Source: Laetiporus sulphureus 93-53
Taxonomy: Eukaryota > Basidiomycota > Agaricomycetes > Polyporales > Laetiporaceae
Reading direction: 5' to 3'
DNA: 64,000 nucleotides
Assembly (NCBI RefSeq): GCF_001632365.1
Contig: NW_024468528.1
Coordinates: 124,001 to 188,000 of the forward strand
Shown: positions 37,027 to 49,859 of the stretch, one piece after another
Numbering within the stretch: position 1 is the first letter of the stretch
Layout of the letters: each line of letters begins with the position of its first letter
Notes under the pieces: generated by a model
The model's database searches: none
What the model was told of the DNA's origin: nothing
Seen by the model: the letters and a program-made list of their open reading frames with translations, nothing else
Position numbers and translations under genes: made by a program

Positions 37027-39669
37027 TCATGGCGCAGTCTCAATCCTTTTCAATGCTCTCGGCCTGACGCTCACCTCTTTCGAGTTCGCAATCTTCTCCG
37101 CCAGGCGCTCCACCATGCCATCGTCCTCCATTCCCTCCTCCTGGAGTGCCCTGCGGATCAACGCGTGTAAGCTAAGCTGATTTGCACTACCAGGTTCGTC
37201 GCCGGCCAGACCGAGGAGGCGCATGCTCGGCGCAGGCACGAGTGGGCTCGTCGCCGATGGATATTGCGGCAGCCGCTCGTTGGCGAGGTCGGAGCGCCGC
37301 GCATCGTCAAAGGAGCGGATGTACTTGCGCAGCTGAGTCGTCTGAACGCTGAGCGCGTCAGAATCGGGCGTGGATACGGCGAATCCTCCAGGCCATGGTG
37401 TGGGGGCTGTGGTGGATGTAGGCGCTGTGGGGCTGAGCTCCGTCGCATTCTCCGCTTCTTTCCTGCATTGGCGGGCATGTTATTATCGATAATTGTGCAA
37501 AAGTAACGGCGAGAGCAAGCACATACCGCAATATTGTAAAGATCCTCTGCATCTTCCCAACTGCGAGAATCTTATTTTTGATCTCCTGCCTTCGTTCACT
37601 GGGGTGCACATGCTGCTCCTTCGTCTGGGCATCGTCCTCCTCCGAAGTGTGCGAACCCTCCTCGAGTTCGGCCTCAGAGCAGACGGACAAGATCGCCAAA
37701 AGCATTTCCGTGATCTTCGCGCCGACAAACGGCAGTGACCACGTAAACGCGTCCTTGAAGTTGGGAAGCCAGTAGGGGTGCGGCGACGCGTTATACTGCC
37801 GGATCACAATGTTCTTGTTCTTATACCGTACCACCGCACCGCGGTTGCGATAGGCATCGAGGTAGTTCGGTGCGCTGAAGACAGTGATGACCGAAGGAAA
37901 TTTCTTCGTTCCTGTCTTGCGGTGCATCGTATAGCTTGCCGGATCCAATATGAGCCAGGGACAACTCAGCCTGCATGACATCCAGGTACTCACCCAGCGT
38001 CTTGAGCTTCATGACCGCGGAAGATGCCCAGTAGGTTATTCCTATCCAGAAACTGGCAGGCCGCCTCGTATCTGCAAGCGCGTTAGAGAGTGTGTGCACA
38101 AGCCTAGTTGATACTCACGTGTAGAAGTAGCTGCATCCCCGAGTGAGATTAGGTTCGAACAGGTGGCCAGGAGGCAGCCCCTGAGGGTGCTCGCGCGTGT
38201 GATCTTGCTAAGTGCGGGAGACATGTTTATGAACACAATCGAGGTCGTCGTTCAGATACACTTCTCACCTCGTGTCCATAGTTCGGGATGGGATCGGCCC
38301 ACAACAGATCGCACAGCAGTCCGACAGACGCAGGCTCCACGAAGCGGTTCATCTGCATCGATGAGCACCAACTGACCGAATACTCGATACATCCTCTCAC
38401 CTTCTCCAGGTCTTGAAGCTGCATCAGCTCCGGCGAGATACCACCATGTACGCAGAAGAATTTCCCCTCAATCAGAGCGGCCACGGGAAGTGCTTGAAAG
38501 GAGCGGATGCAAGCGTCGTACACCGTCTCTGAGTACTTGTGCAGGCATTCGGACTTGAAGGTGAAGTATTCTGTCAAGTGTCGGCACTCGTGGTTCCCTC
38601 GAAGCAGAAAGAGCTTGTCCGAATACGATAGCTTGAGTGCGTAGAGATAGAGCAGGCACTAAGAATGACGACTTGTGAGCCTGGATCAACAACAGGGCTG
38701 ACAGCAACGCGGATGTCTGATCGGCTTGCTGCCAAAGAGATTTAACCCTCCACGCATGATGGCAACACTTCGGCGACAATCAGAGCACTCTTTCAAGACG
38801 GAAATGATGGCAGCATTTGTTCAAGTAACTCGATCCAAATGGACGCATCATGTTCCAGCGCTAAAGCTATCGGCAGATCATGGCAACACGTGGAGAGGAT
38901 ATACATTCGTCTCGCCAGTGCAGTCGATGCCGTCTTGAAGCATGCCGAGCTTCATAGCACTCTGAAATGCGTGGCACTTTATAGACGTGGCTCTGGGACC
39001 AACAGATGGTGGAACGGAGACTTACCTCAATTGAGAAATATCCACGATCAACATAATCCCCGAGGAAGAGATAATTATTCTCAGTCAAGGATCCGCCGAC
39101 CTCAAAGATCTTCATCAGGTCGTACTGAGAGTACCACATGAGCTTCCTTGAGACGGATGATATGGACATGGCTCGTAACGCACATATTGGCCGTGGATAT
39201 CTCCACAGACTAAAGGTAGTAGTGGGATAGTTCGCATGAGTACAATGTGCATCGTGAGTCCCAGCGATTGCACTCACTCGTCACTGGGCCATCAACGTGC
39301 AACACATTCGGTTCGTGACTTAGCAATGTGGTTGTCTGCTCCAGAATGAAGAGTGCCTGCTGCTCCGTAAGGCGGCCTTCGTTCAAGAAGTGGTGCCTCA
39401 GCAGGTTGATGTTTGGTAAATGCGCGCCAGGGTGAACGTCACACTTATACAAATCCTCATCTGATGGCTTGTGCGTAGCAGGAGGGGGTATCTGCAGGGC
39501 GGTCAGGAGTATATATTATCGCCTGAACTCGCTTGCGCACATCGACCTGGCGCCGCTGAACATCCCGGGCTTCTGCTGTATACGTAGGTGGACGGAACGG
39601 CCTGTCCTGGATCTGACTCAATGCAGTGGAGTAGTATGCGTCTTCGTTCTGAGTACTAGTGGGTGCCAT
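37027..39669 (-). CDS. CNA1: Calcineurin catalytic subunit A (Ca2+/calmodulin-dependent protein phosphatase 2B)
   Basis: Predicted 606-residue Ser/Thr phosphatase controlling stress signalling, usually through Crz1. Exons right to left: 39541..39669, 39278..39491, 39184..39209, 39026..39124, 38401..38658, 38269..38352, 38119..38207, 37994..38071, 37527..37934, 37027..37462. Metal-binding motifs GDIHGQY (117-123), GDYVDRG (145-151) and GNHE (177-180) are intact, as are [27 protein letters not shown] and [10 protein letters not shown] calcineurin-B-binding helix follows, then the calmodulin-binding segment [18 protein letters not shown] (about 440-458) and a divergent autoinhibitory tail ending RIETAP. 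The first intron acceptor and the exon-6 junction were set by reading frame and family alignment. Intron 38659..39025 (367 nt) is unusually long for the locus. Confidence 0.95.
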
Positions 39670-40382
39670 AAAGACCCACGCAGAGGTCGTGAAACAGGTT
39701 ATAGGTGGCTTTACAGACGCGCGCCAGCCACATGCAGTGTCGCGGACCTCAACACGATCACGTGTGAGAAAGACGCGCCTCTCGAGTCTCCAGAGTCCAA
39801 AGCGCGAGTCGTTGCAGTACTTCACCTACAAAATGGCCTCCTCCTTTACTCATTCTGAGTCCCTTTCTCTCATTTATTCTCCATTACAAATGTTTCGGGA
39901 ATTTATACCTGAGACCCATAAAATGTACTCCAAAGGTACCGCTAATTTCGTCGCGTTCTTCCCGAGGCGGTGCAGGGCGGTGCCATCCGACACGAGTTTT
40001 GACGCAGCGCATAGACCACAAGGTCTTCATGAGGACTTCTTTGCGGTACACGCGGCTGTGGCGGTACTCACGCCTTCAACTATAAGCTGCCTGAGGCTGC
40101 CTCTATTCGGGGCGAGGAAAGATCCGGAGCACAACCTTGCAAGGAGGCAAAAAGTAGCGGTACTCGAAGAATCTACTGATTTCGACTGATCTCATGCATA
40201 GAAGTTTATTTCAAGATATATCTGTGTGAGTGGAAAGTTTGTAGAAACAGTGATCGAAATGCCATGACACATAAATCGTTCAAGACTCACGGTCTTCAGC
40301 TCACTCGTCGCTACCTCGAGATATACTCAATTGCAGTGAGTGGCATGGCTATATTTCTCACACTGAACGCTGAATGTGACGA
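39670..40382. other. Upstream region of calcineurin
   Basis: Probably calcineurin promoter and 5' UTR. A 176-codon plus-strand frame at 39659-40189 is partly antisense to exon 1 and is not supported. Confidence 0.4.
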
Positions 40383-41103
40383 ATGATTAAAGTGTCCATC
40401 TGTTGTTGTGACTTGCAAGCTCAGAAAACCCGGTCCTTTCATTTTTCTATTGAGCCCTATTCTCAGACTCGCTCTGAGGACAACAATGATGTCATCTCTC
40501 GTCACGCATGCCGATATGTTTCGAGCTTCTGCCAATGGAGAGGGTACATTTACTTTAATGATTCAAAAAAGATGCTGACGCACGTCAAGGAACTGCGTCT
40601 CTCGGGTTCCTCCCACGCTGACTGGAGGGGCCAGTGGTTTGGCTCTTCATGCTGTGAAACGGCTCATAACGAGGCTCGTCACGCAACCAGTGCGTCGGGA
40701 AAGTCGAGGATCTACGTATTGACTTGAAGCTGCTTATACCAGTGAGTAAGACGTTAATAAGCCGCCATTTCTCCGCTTACAGTCTTGAACTCTTCGGATA
40801 AGCAGATCCAAGCATGATAAGTAAGAAGAGACTTTTCTAATGTATGCATGCCAATCTGCGCTTTGGGAGTTCTATCATTGTCTCGTATCATGCGCCACGG
40901 GATACAGTGATATGGGCAAGCTGGAGAAGCATTTCTTGCAGAAGCATACCCAGGCCAACTCTGGGGTCCCCTCGAAGGCTCGCCCTCAAGATCCGATGGC
41001 CCGGTCGCTCACCAATACACTTCATGATTCCTTCACTCTCGTAGCGACGTATGGATATCGGTCCCTAAAAGGTAAAGCCCTATCGCTATTACCGCCAATT
41101 TAA
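40383..41103 (+). pseudogene. Possible degenerate relative of the Z zinc-finger family
   Basis: Two adjacent open frames contain finger-like pieces in the family order: FCQWRGYIYF...MLTHVKEL (40383-40727) and then C-x3-C...KLEKHFLQKH (40840-41103). The CxW opening followed by an RG matches finger 1 of Z4 and Z5. The His spacing of the first is incomplete, the frames are interrupted and no third finger follows. It could be a decayed copy or coincidence. Confidence 0.3.
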
Positions 41104-42757
41104 CTCAACTCTGTCATGTAATCTCAAACGCCCGCCTATAGTTCAGAGTGAATTAGCTCACTGGCAGATTGCATGGAAGCCAACTACTCTCGAGACAATA
41201 CCTTTCAGCTGCCACGTTCGCCTAGTATCCCCGTACATGGTCAGAGCCGACGCATCACCGAAGTCATGTACACACTGAAATTCTCTTCGTTCCATCTGAA
41301 CTTTAAAGCCACTGCTTACCTGATATATTGCCAGTTCTCGGGGATGACTACCAGAGACGGCGAGTAGCTCTGTTCCGTGCTCGTCGCGCACCATTGGGTC
41401 TCGATACGACTGAAGCGGCGAGTCTCTCTCCTCTGCAAATACAAATATACAACCAAGGCGTACACGTTAGTAGCAAGTTACAATCAAGGACTGATACGAT
41501 CCTAATATCCAGACATATCGAGCGCACAAGGAACATAGATGCCGTAACATGATACCATCGTGTGAAATCTGTCTGAAGTTTATGTCATCCAAGCGCATAA
41601 GCTCTCCTAGGCTCCCATGAGATATGTGGGTCCCTAATGCCGCAACGAGCTACATGGACAACTCGAACTCGGCCCCGAGTGGTGCCAGACGATCCGTTAT
41701 CGCAACTGCTATACTAATCAGGCATGCGCACTAGGTGGCGCAAGTGGGATCCGCTGCACTGCGGCAAGCGCGATGTATATCTACCCAGCTTGCCTCTCAG
41801 CAACCCTCAGCAGCCCTCATCATCGGGTCACTCGGAGCAGATTACCTCCTGGCACTGCGCTCATGTTTTCCACAACTTATACCACCACACACCATTCCGA
41901 TATTCACGCAAACGCACACCCGCGTGTTGTAATCCAAGTTGAAGTGACCACCGAACAGACAACCACTTATTGCATCCCTACCTCTGACGATGAAGTCTCG
42001 TTCGTGAAAATCTGGGCGGACACTGCGGCCGCGGAGAAGGAGCCACATTCTGTGATGACCCGGCGGAGAGCTACTCCTGCACAATTGCTGGAAGTAACAC
42101 GGTGTGTACAATTAATGGCACCTTGATGCAAAATCATTCTTGACGGAAGAAACGTAGCAATTCCGGCATATACGATTTCGCAAAGATTTTATCAGCGACA
42201 CATCTCGGCATCCGCGAAATCGTCGCGTTCATTACTCGATAGCGACGGTCCTGATCGAGGATTTTCCAAATCGCTTTCCCGCTGCGCATTCCTGATCCGT
42301 ACTCAGCTCGAATTCTTCTCAGAAACGCCTGGTCTATATACTCCTTTCTCCTATTGCTTGAGGTTTCTGGGGCTGGGCATTGAATACGCTTCCATCTGTA
42401 TCTTTGATATTTTCACATCATAGCAGACGTCGTCACGATGATAGGGTGACGACCATGGCGTTCCTGTTGACACAAACTGTAGCCTTGTAGCACATTTCAT
42501 ATATCTTCACAGTCATTTAGTCAGTTACATACCGCCGTGGCATGATTACCCCAAAAGCTTGCGGATCTTGTGGACAGATAAAATCGCATCATTTTATCGA
42601 TCAGATGAACGTCAAGGTCGGGAAAGCGACGTATCAGCCCGACCTTGATTTCTTCCTCATAGTGTGTTGAGGCGATCCTCATGGATGGCTATGAAAGCGA
42701 GCTTTATATGCCTGCCAGCATGAAGAATATTTCACGCTCCCGTGCATCTGGTCGGCA
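41104..42757. other. Intergenic, no gene recognised
   Basis: A 117-codon frame (41773-42126) carries a Thr-rich then acidic segment and could be an exon, but I cannot connect it to anything. Confidence 0.35.
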
Positions 42758-43194
42758 TACATCAGGAAAATGTCACTTTTTCTTTTTTGCTTCTTTTTGT
42801 ACCTTTTTCTTACAAAAAAGGCAGAAAAGAAAATAATGTAGAAATAAGCGTGAGGATCGGCTTGAATTTGCCTTGTTCGCTTCTTTTTGAGCACTTTTTG
42901 GTTGCTTTCTGATCAGAAAGTTTGTGAAAAGTCCGTTCAAGGACAAAAGGTCAGAGAATCTGCCTTGGAATTTCCTGATAGGCTTCTGGGATTTTGTTCC
43001 TTTAATGGACTTGACGACAACTTTTTGGGCAAATCAGTGTTGCCAAGCGTCGTCAAGGAAGCAAAAGGCCATGAGAAAGTGAGGAATCAGCCGATCCTCA
43101 TGCTTTTTTCTACATTGTTCTCTTTTCTGCCTTTTTTTGTAAGAAAAAGGTACAAAAAGAAGCCAAAAAGAAAAAGTGATGTTTTCCTGATGTA
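42758..43194. mobile_element. MITE-like element with ~105-bp terminal inverted repeats
   Basis: Left arm 42758-42862 and right arm 43089-43194 are near-perfect reverse complements, starting TACATCAGGAAAA and ending TTTTCCTGATGTA, with a T-rich arm (poly-T runs around GCTTCTTTTTGTACC). Total about 437 bp, no coding capacity. The outer TA could be a Tc1/mariner-type target duplication, but because the ends are palindromic this cannot be told apart from the element itself. Confidence 0.65.
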
Positions 43195-44229
43195 GCCGCA
43201 AAAAAGGCTTGCGGCGGCCGGGAGAAGGATGGGAAGATTATTCGTCAGTAAAACAGAATCATATTCGGAGACAGTGGATATGGCGTACCTAACGCACAGT
43301 GCTTAGGCATATAAAACAACTCCAAGTCCCATTTGTCGACTGCCCGTTGCGGCGGCCTCTTTGCCTTGAATCATACTCCGTGGAAATAAATTCCGCAACA
43401 ACAGCATCGTTCCGACGGGCCGAACCCTGAGTATACTGCCTGTGCCAGCCTCCCGGTCCGCTTGATAGCGCTCGTGTAGCATTTATCGTAAACTCTCTCT
43501 TCGCGACACTCTTCGCCTCTTCAGCAGTGTCCTAGGTATGTCGTAAGAATGAGATTGGTCTTGGCTGTAAATGACGCTACATTTTTTGATTCAGGATGCA
43601 TCTTCGCTGCCTTGTATGACCTCGACGGCAGACTATGGCATGTTTCGAGTGTTTCACATGTCCGGATCGATCATACTTTTGACAATTTTTCGATACAATC
43701 CTATATGCAAAAGTGTTGATTAATTTCCAGCATGAAGAGATTGCAAAATACAAGGAACATTCGGCTTATGCATGGTTCTCGGCAGCTCGGGAAGACTTCA
43801 ACCTTGCACCAAGGCTTGCTGAGCAGCAGAAGCAGGGTTAAAACTTCAGACGATCGTTGGGACGCCCACATGAAGCATAGCATATGATACATCTCATCGA
43901 TGGTAGCATTTGCGTGGCTCTTTGTCAAAGCAAAGTATGCAGGCTATCGGACGTGGCGTCTGTTATTCCTGATTCTCGATTGAGTAGACTGCATTTGAGT
44001 TCGACAGACAGCGGGTGCCCTACTGACTTTGGCCGAGACTAAGGCGAATGCGGCTGTCGAAATACACGTTAGTTGACTGAATTGTGTTCCGTTGGGACAA
44101 CCTGGAGCTATCCCAACCAAGGATGCCCCAACGGTTAACCAGTCGAAGCGCGCCTTCATCAGCTCTGTATATATGGACAGAATAGGTTCTGCACTATTGT
44201 CACAGCGCCGCTCGTGCCTTCAAGTTACC
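43195..44229. other. Intergenic
   Basis: No gene recognised. A TATATAT stretch near 44167 is suitably placed for the methyltransferase start at 44230. Confidence 0.4.
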
Positions 44230-45387
44230 ATGACCGACATTCAACATCAGCCAAGGACGCAAGTTATCGAGCCATACAAATTTTCTCGGGGAAGCAACCG
44301 CTACTATTTGGATGAGAATGAGCTTGCGTTCTTCAAGACTCAGACCGGGATCCAAGATGAGAACGAACTGGAGCAGCATATTCTTGGCATCCAGGCGGAC
44401 GCATATAAGGTATTCTACATGTCGCCATGAAGTGACGTCCGTCGTTCTTGCTGGTGGTGCTGACATGAAATACAGGTTCATCCTTATAATTGCATCCGCC
44501 TATTCGCTTTCACGAAGTATGTTCTTCTTCATGTCCAACGAGAGATGAAGAGATTATGACATCTAAGCACAGGCTCAAGGTCTCTCTCCTGCCCGCCTAC
44601 GGTCAACTCTTGAAGCTAGGAAAGGAACGGAAAGGGGCCATCCTTCTCGATCTCGGCTGCTGCTGTCAGTATAAAAGTTCTTTGTTCAAAACGCAAGACT
44701 CACGCAAAGATGCAGTCGGGAACGATATTAGAAAGGCAATCGCGGACGGGTTTCCTATTGAAAATGCTATAGCCTCCGATATTGAACCTAGTACGCTCTT
44801 CATCCCCGTATGATGGTCAAGCTGCTGGCTAACGACAGGCATTAATGTCAGTGTTCTGGGAACTAGGTCATCACCTCTTCAAGTCCACGAAAGAGACGTT
44901 CCCAGTACATTTCCTACCAGGAAGCGTGCTTGATCCAACCTTTTTGAAGCTAATGCCACCTTTCTATTCTCCGCCAGAGACACCGGCCCCTCCGCTCTCT
45001 TCCCTACAGCACCTCACTTCCCTTGCCGGACACGTCTCCGTCATACACGTGTCTTCCGTGTTCCATCTCTTCAGTGAAATGGAGCAATTGCAGCTTGCGC
45101 GATCCATCGCAGGCCTGCTCTCACCTCTTCCCGGTTCCATCATCTTCGGGGAGCATAGTGCTCGGCCGGAGAAAGGCTATAGAGTGGAGCAACTCAAGAA
45201 GAACACCATGGGCACTCACACATTCTGTCACTCGCCGGAGAGTTGGGTGAGGTTGTGGGATGGCGAGGTGTTCCGGAAAGGAGCGGTGAAGGTCGGAACA
45301 GTGTTGAGGGAGATTGATAGGAGTGACCTCACGAGCGCAGCGGGGGTAAAGTTCTGGGTTATGGGGTGGTCCGTCACGAGACTTTGA
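44230..45387 (+). CDS. SAM-dependent methyltransferase, class I, basidiomycete type
   Basis: Predicted 307-residue soluble enzyme. Exons 44230..44409, 44476..44516, 44573..44664, 44716..44790, 44852..45387; phases agree. Motif I is LLDLGCCFGNDIRK, split across an intron; the post-I acidic region is ASDIEP. Later come SVIHVSSVFHLF (motif IV region), PGSIIFGEHSARPEKG, FCHSPESWVRLWD and a C-terminal KFWVMGWSVTRL. These match a large group of fungal methyltransferases often found in meroterpenoid or aromatic pathways; the substrate cannot be read from sequence. No other pathway genes lie beside it. The acceptor at 44851 was chosen over the AG at 44838 because it keeps the FWELGHHLF frame. An in-frame ATG lies upstream at 44092. 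Confidence 0.85.
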
Positions 45388-46532
45388 TGGTCTAGGAGAC
45401 GCGCGATAATATCAGACTGCTATATTGTCACTGCATGGAGAGAATTGGAGGCAAGCTCGACGTCAATGACCATGGAACAGTAGTAAAACTCAAGAGTGTG
45501 ACAAAGAGGTCACTTTCTTGTAGTCGAAGAATCGGACGTGAATGTATGGTACGTGAGGAATAGAGGAGCCAATGTTGTGGCCTACCTCCATAGCATCCGA
45601 CAACCCGGAACATCTCCGCAGTTCCTGAAAGACATTCAGTACAAACCGGCTGTCGTCGCTGTCATGTCCGCGTCAATGCCAGCAGGGAATGAAAGGGCAT
45701 ACTGAACAGATGACTTCACGGGACGTACCACAACTGCATCTCCATCAATGTGAGCCCTTGCGGGCGGGCCAGAGATCCATATGCTGCATTGTGGCACACT
45801 GGACGAGCTTGATACTGTACTGGATAACATCAACAGACTGGATGTCGATGTCGTCGTGGCTGCACTTATGATTTGAGTCGCTGATTTTCCTCTCACAAAT
45901 GCGACGCCTGCCGATGCAAAGAGCTTGCAGCTGCTGCGATTGAACTTCAACATTCTCTCAAGTTGCATATATGAACACGTGTGATGGGGGATGGCAGAGA
46001 CGCCTAGCGTGATGAGGAGGATCCTGAGACGTCTGCTCAATCTATGAGAGAAAGAGTTGACAACAATACCATATCAGCAACGGCGTCCGTGGATCATGGG
46101 TGGATGACTCACTCAGACGAAAGTCCGACATAAACTAAGAGCATCTCGCTTGCTGCAGCTTACAAGAAATGTCATCTCTTTACGGTCAGTAAGCTGGAAA
46201 CGCCGTCACGAAACGATGTTGCAAAGCTGCTGCGACCAATGTAGTATAATCAGGCGTAATCACTGGTCTCGATTCACTAAAGTAGGGGCCCATAAACATC
46301 TATTTGGACTGATACGTTTCGTGACGTGGCATCTGACGCCTCCGCCTCGTCCTGTATGTACAAATCAAAAGGTCGGATACTGAGGTCGAGTAGCTGCTTA
46401 CAAAGCTATCCAGATTCCCCGCCTTCTCGTATAGAGCCGTTACATAGAGCTACAACAATGGAACCGCATCTGCTTCTGGCCGGTATCAGCCACACTGCTT
46501 CTGATCAACAGACACACCGCGCGCTGTCGTGA
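45388..46532. other. Intergenic, no gene recognised
   Basis: A 134-codon minus frame (45636-46040) begins with a hydrophobic stretch and might be the first exon of a small gene, but splice continuation is unclear. Confidence 0.35.
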
Positions 46533-47440
46533 TCATGCAGTGGCGTACTTCTCAGTCCATTCCCGACTGACGCGCTGTGCGTCCTTCTCGTTCTCTTTGT
46601 AATGCTTCGCGACATCGGTTGCGAGCGGATCGTCAGGGTTCGGTGAACTGAGAAGGGCCTGGATGGAGAGGAGGACAGTGCGGATCTGTAGCGCGGGCGA
46701 CCATTTGTCTGATGGTTCGATATCACAGTTGCAGAGCATGGAAGGAAAACGATGGTTTCATGCGGCACATAAATGTAGCATGGAGATGATCGAGAAACAG
46801 CGATTGGATGGTGGTAGAAGTCGTGTGAGTCAAGACAAGATAGATAGTGACATCACGACGCACCCTTCAAGATATCCAAACAGATCCGGCCCAACTTGTC
46901 TGCCATCGAAGTCGACATGAGGGTGGAAATGGTGCATTAGTGGCCATAGATAGACGCACCGATGTTAGGGTGATAAATCTTGGTGAGGAACCGCACTTTC
47001 GGCGGGCTCATCGGGTATTCCTCTGGCAGAAACAATTCTAACTTGAACACGCCATCTACATGTCCATCGCGATCCCAGGGTCGGCCACAAGGATGTCATG
47101 CAGTCAGCATTGCCCTTCCCGCTGCCATAGACCAGATAGGATGCACGCACTTGCAAATGGACTGCCATCGGGACCTTGTATCGTAACGTCGAAGTACCGA
47201 AGGTTGTCTTCGTGTGGGGCGGCGGATATTCCAGGCGCAGGGTCCGCTACTAGTCGCTCGGTCTCCTATGCGTCGACGAACAAAAGGTAATGCCGAGATG
47301 GCGCGAGTTCAGACTCGAAGGCGTCGGTGCCGCTGATCAGTGCGCACCTTGATGATCCGCTTTGGTTGAGGTGATAGAGAGATGTCAATGACAGTCAGAA
47401 GGGAACGCATGAGTTATTCTGATACCTTGGGAAGGGCCAT
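46533..47440 (-). CDS. UBC13: Ubiquitin-conjugating enzyme E2, Ubc13 (UBE2N)
   Basis: Predicted 149-residue E2 that, with an Mms2-type partner, builds Lys63-linked ubiquitin chains for DNA damage tolerance. Exons right to left: 47426..47440, 47348..47359, 47151..47265, 46960..47055, 46864..46899, 46533..46708. Landmarks: [54 protein letters not shown] (active-site Cys in GRICLD), [38 protein letters not shown]. Exon 2 is a 12-nt micro-exon encoding RIIK, required to match the family. Active-site environment and length are typical, so the enzyme should be functional. The acidic substitution PFAN in place of the usual PFEG or PYEG is minor. Confidence 0.95.
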
Positions 47441-49859
47441 AACGAGGAGAGCGAGTCGAAGTAGAGTGGTTAGACAGAGAGACGTTAGCGCTCAGATACA
47501 CGGATCGCTTGATTCGGTGTTACCAATGCTATGTTGTAAGCGCTCGCAAGCAAGCTTTGACTAAGTTTGTCACTTCCGTTGTACTTCCTTTCGACTCTTG
47601 TATCTGTTTTCCAGACCATTTGATGGAGTGCAAGGTGTCAGGTAAGCGGAGTTTTCTTTTTGCCTTTTTTCCACTGGAAGAAGTATAATGCGATTATACG
47701 TTGAAGCTTTGCGGCATCTGAGTTTCCAGAGACCGTGAGCGGAGAGAGTGAAGAAAAGTTATCTTTTTGCACTAGCGGGCGGCATACCACTCTGTTGATT
47801 AAGGCCGAAGACACTCGTATCTTCAGAGGACAGGATCTCTACAGGTTGTCGGGGCTTATCTATCGAATCAAGTAGGTACTCTTACATTTCCCCCATGCGA
47901 CTCGGAATTTGTTGCGGTGATCGTGGTAAAGTAGGCTCAACATTCTCAAAATTCGCCCCCCCTTTTCGAGGGAATGAGGATGATAGGAACTTTCACTGTT
48001 CCATTTCTATCTGTGTCCAGAGCAGTGCAAGTCATCACAATATACTGATTCAGAGAGCAGCACTTTGCAGTATCCCTGACAGTTGCCCCTTGGCCGCACA
48101 TCCCGTCCTCACATACGAGGTGCTTTTCAGTTCATGTGCACGCTGTGGATTTTGAGTTCCAATATCTCGGCGTACAGTCGATGCACCAGAGCGTTTGACG
48201 CTGAATCGACTGAATCTAGCTGTCCTCGAGCCTCTATTCCCTCCTAGTGACAGCGGTCTCATGTTTCATGTCACAGCAATTTATCAAACTCTGAGCAATC
48301 CTGCTCTACCTCGAGATCGTACGAGCTCAAAGATTACGGCGTTACTGGCTGGTGTTTTCCTTGGCAACGTTGAGTATGTCTTTAATCGACTCGGCTCTAT
48401 AATGCCCTGCAATGCGACTCTCGATCAGGAACCAGTATTGCCTTTCTATACGCCTTTTCTATTATTACAGGCCAACTTCAACCGCTGTTCTAATCAAACA
48501 TTTTTGGATGTACGCGAAATTATGCCCAGGTCACATACAATGTGCTCGCATCGACGGATACTTATCTCTTAGCTTTTGGTGTACATTCAAGTCGTCCAAA
48601 GCCATATTGCTTCACGAATTTTGCGAAAAGAAATTGTTTGCCTATCAGGAAGTCTTAAGCACGCTTAACGTGTTAGGATTATGTTTCTGGCGCCCACCCA
48701 CGCGTTCGCCAAGGTATGTCGGCAATTCTAAGATGATGATGAAGCGTATGCCACTTATATGATCTATGTAGCGACAGGGCTTCAATGAGTGTATGTATTA
48801 GAGCTTTTTCTTACGAAACTGCTCTGGACTTAAACTCCCATCCTACTGAGTATCCTTCATCCATCAATTGACATGACGGACTCTGATTTCCCTAAAGTGT
48901 CCATTCCGATGGCGCATCATCAAAGAGGTGACAGTAAGTTCAGACTTTCTTGTTCCATGATGCGATCACAATCTCAGCAATGGCGGACGCACGTGGATTT
49001 GGATATATCACGATACAAGAAGCCTTTAAAAGCACAAAACAGTTCCTTATGACGGCTGAAGAGATCGTTAAAATGCCTTTTATCAATTACCATCGAGGAT
49101 CCGGCGCAAGGGTCTAGATGCTGATCGATTCTCCCAAATATCCCAAATAAACTGCATATACTTTCGTTGTGAGGTGCTCTAACGCTTGACTACGTGTGCC
49201 ATTACTTACGATCATTACGCCTACAGATTCCTCCATGTTCTTCGATTTTGCTGACGTTGACATTTCCGCATTGCCGAAATTAGTTAAACTCCACCACAAT
49301 ATGTACCCAGAATCGCATTCGGATTCCATCACACGTCCTCATCCGTTCAAGGATTGGGTCTCACGACCGGTAAGGATCAAAAATCGAATCTCTACAAAGA
49401 CAAACTGGACAATATGAACCTTTGGCATATGAAGTGCATACCAGAATGGGGCATAATATCAAACCATCTATCTCGACCTCGGACAGTATGTGTTACATAT
49501 CCTCAGGTTTTGCGCTTCCCCTCCCTCATTGTTTATGACACATTGAGCGGAAGAAATCAACTTCGCCACCTCGGTCAACTCATCAATTGTTGATTGATTC
49601 CTAGACGTATTATCTTTTTCTGAAGTCGCACTCCCCACTACCAGTGTCCTCCGATGATCAGTTCATAAGCTTCATATACACTGTTTTTTCCAATCCTACA
49701 GCATGAAAACCTACCGGGTATTGATAACTCGCGCTGATCAAGGCATACGTGAACGCGAAGTGAACGCCGAACGTTGTCAACGTTGATTCAACAGCCACGC
49801 TGGCCACGCAAATTCATGGTGAAGAGCAAATATAATAAGTTCTATTATTCATAATTAAG
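47441..49859. other. AT-richer intergenic stretch, no gene recognised
   Basis: 2.4 kb with lower GC than its neighbours. A 125-codon frame (48195-48572) and a 73-codon frame (49196-49417) are unrecognised; a decayed gene or transposon is possible but I cannot identify one. Confidence 0.4.

Noticed and set aside
36637..37170. 177-codon plus-strand frame
   Set aside because: Its end is antisense to the calcineurin C-terminus and it has no family resemblance.
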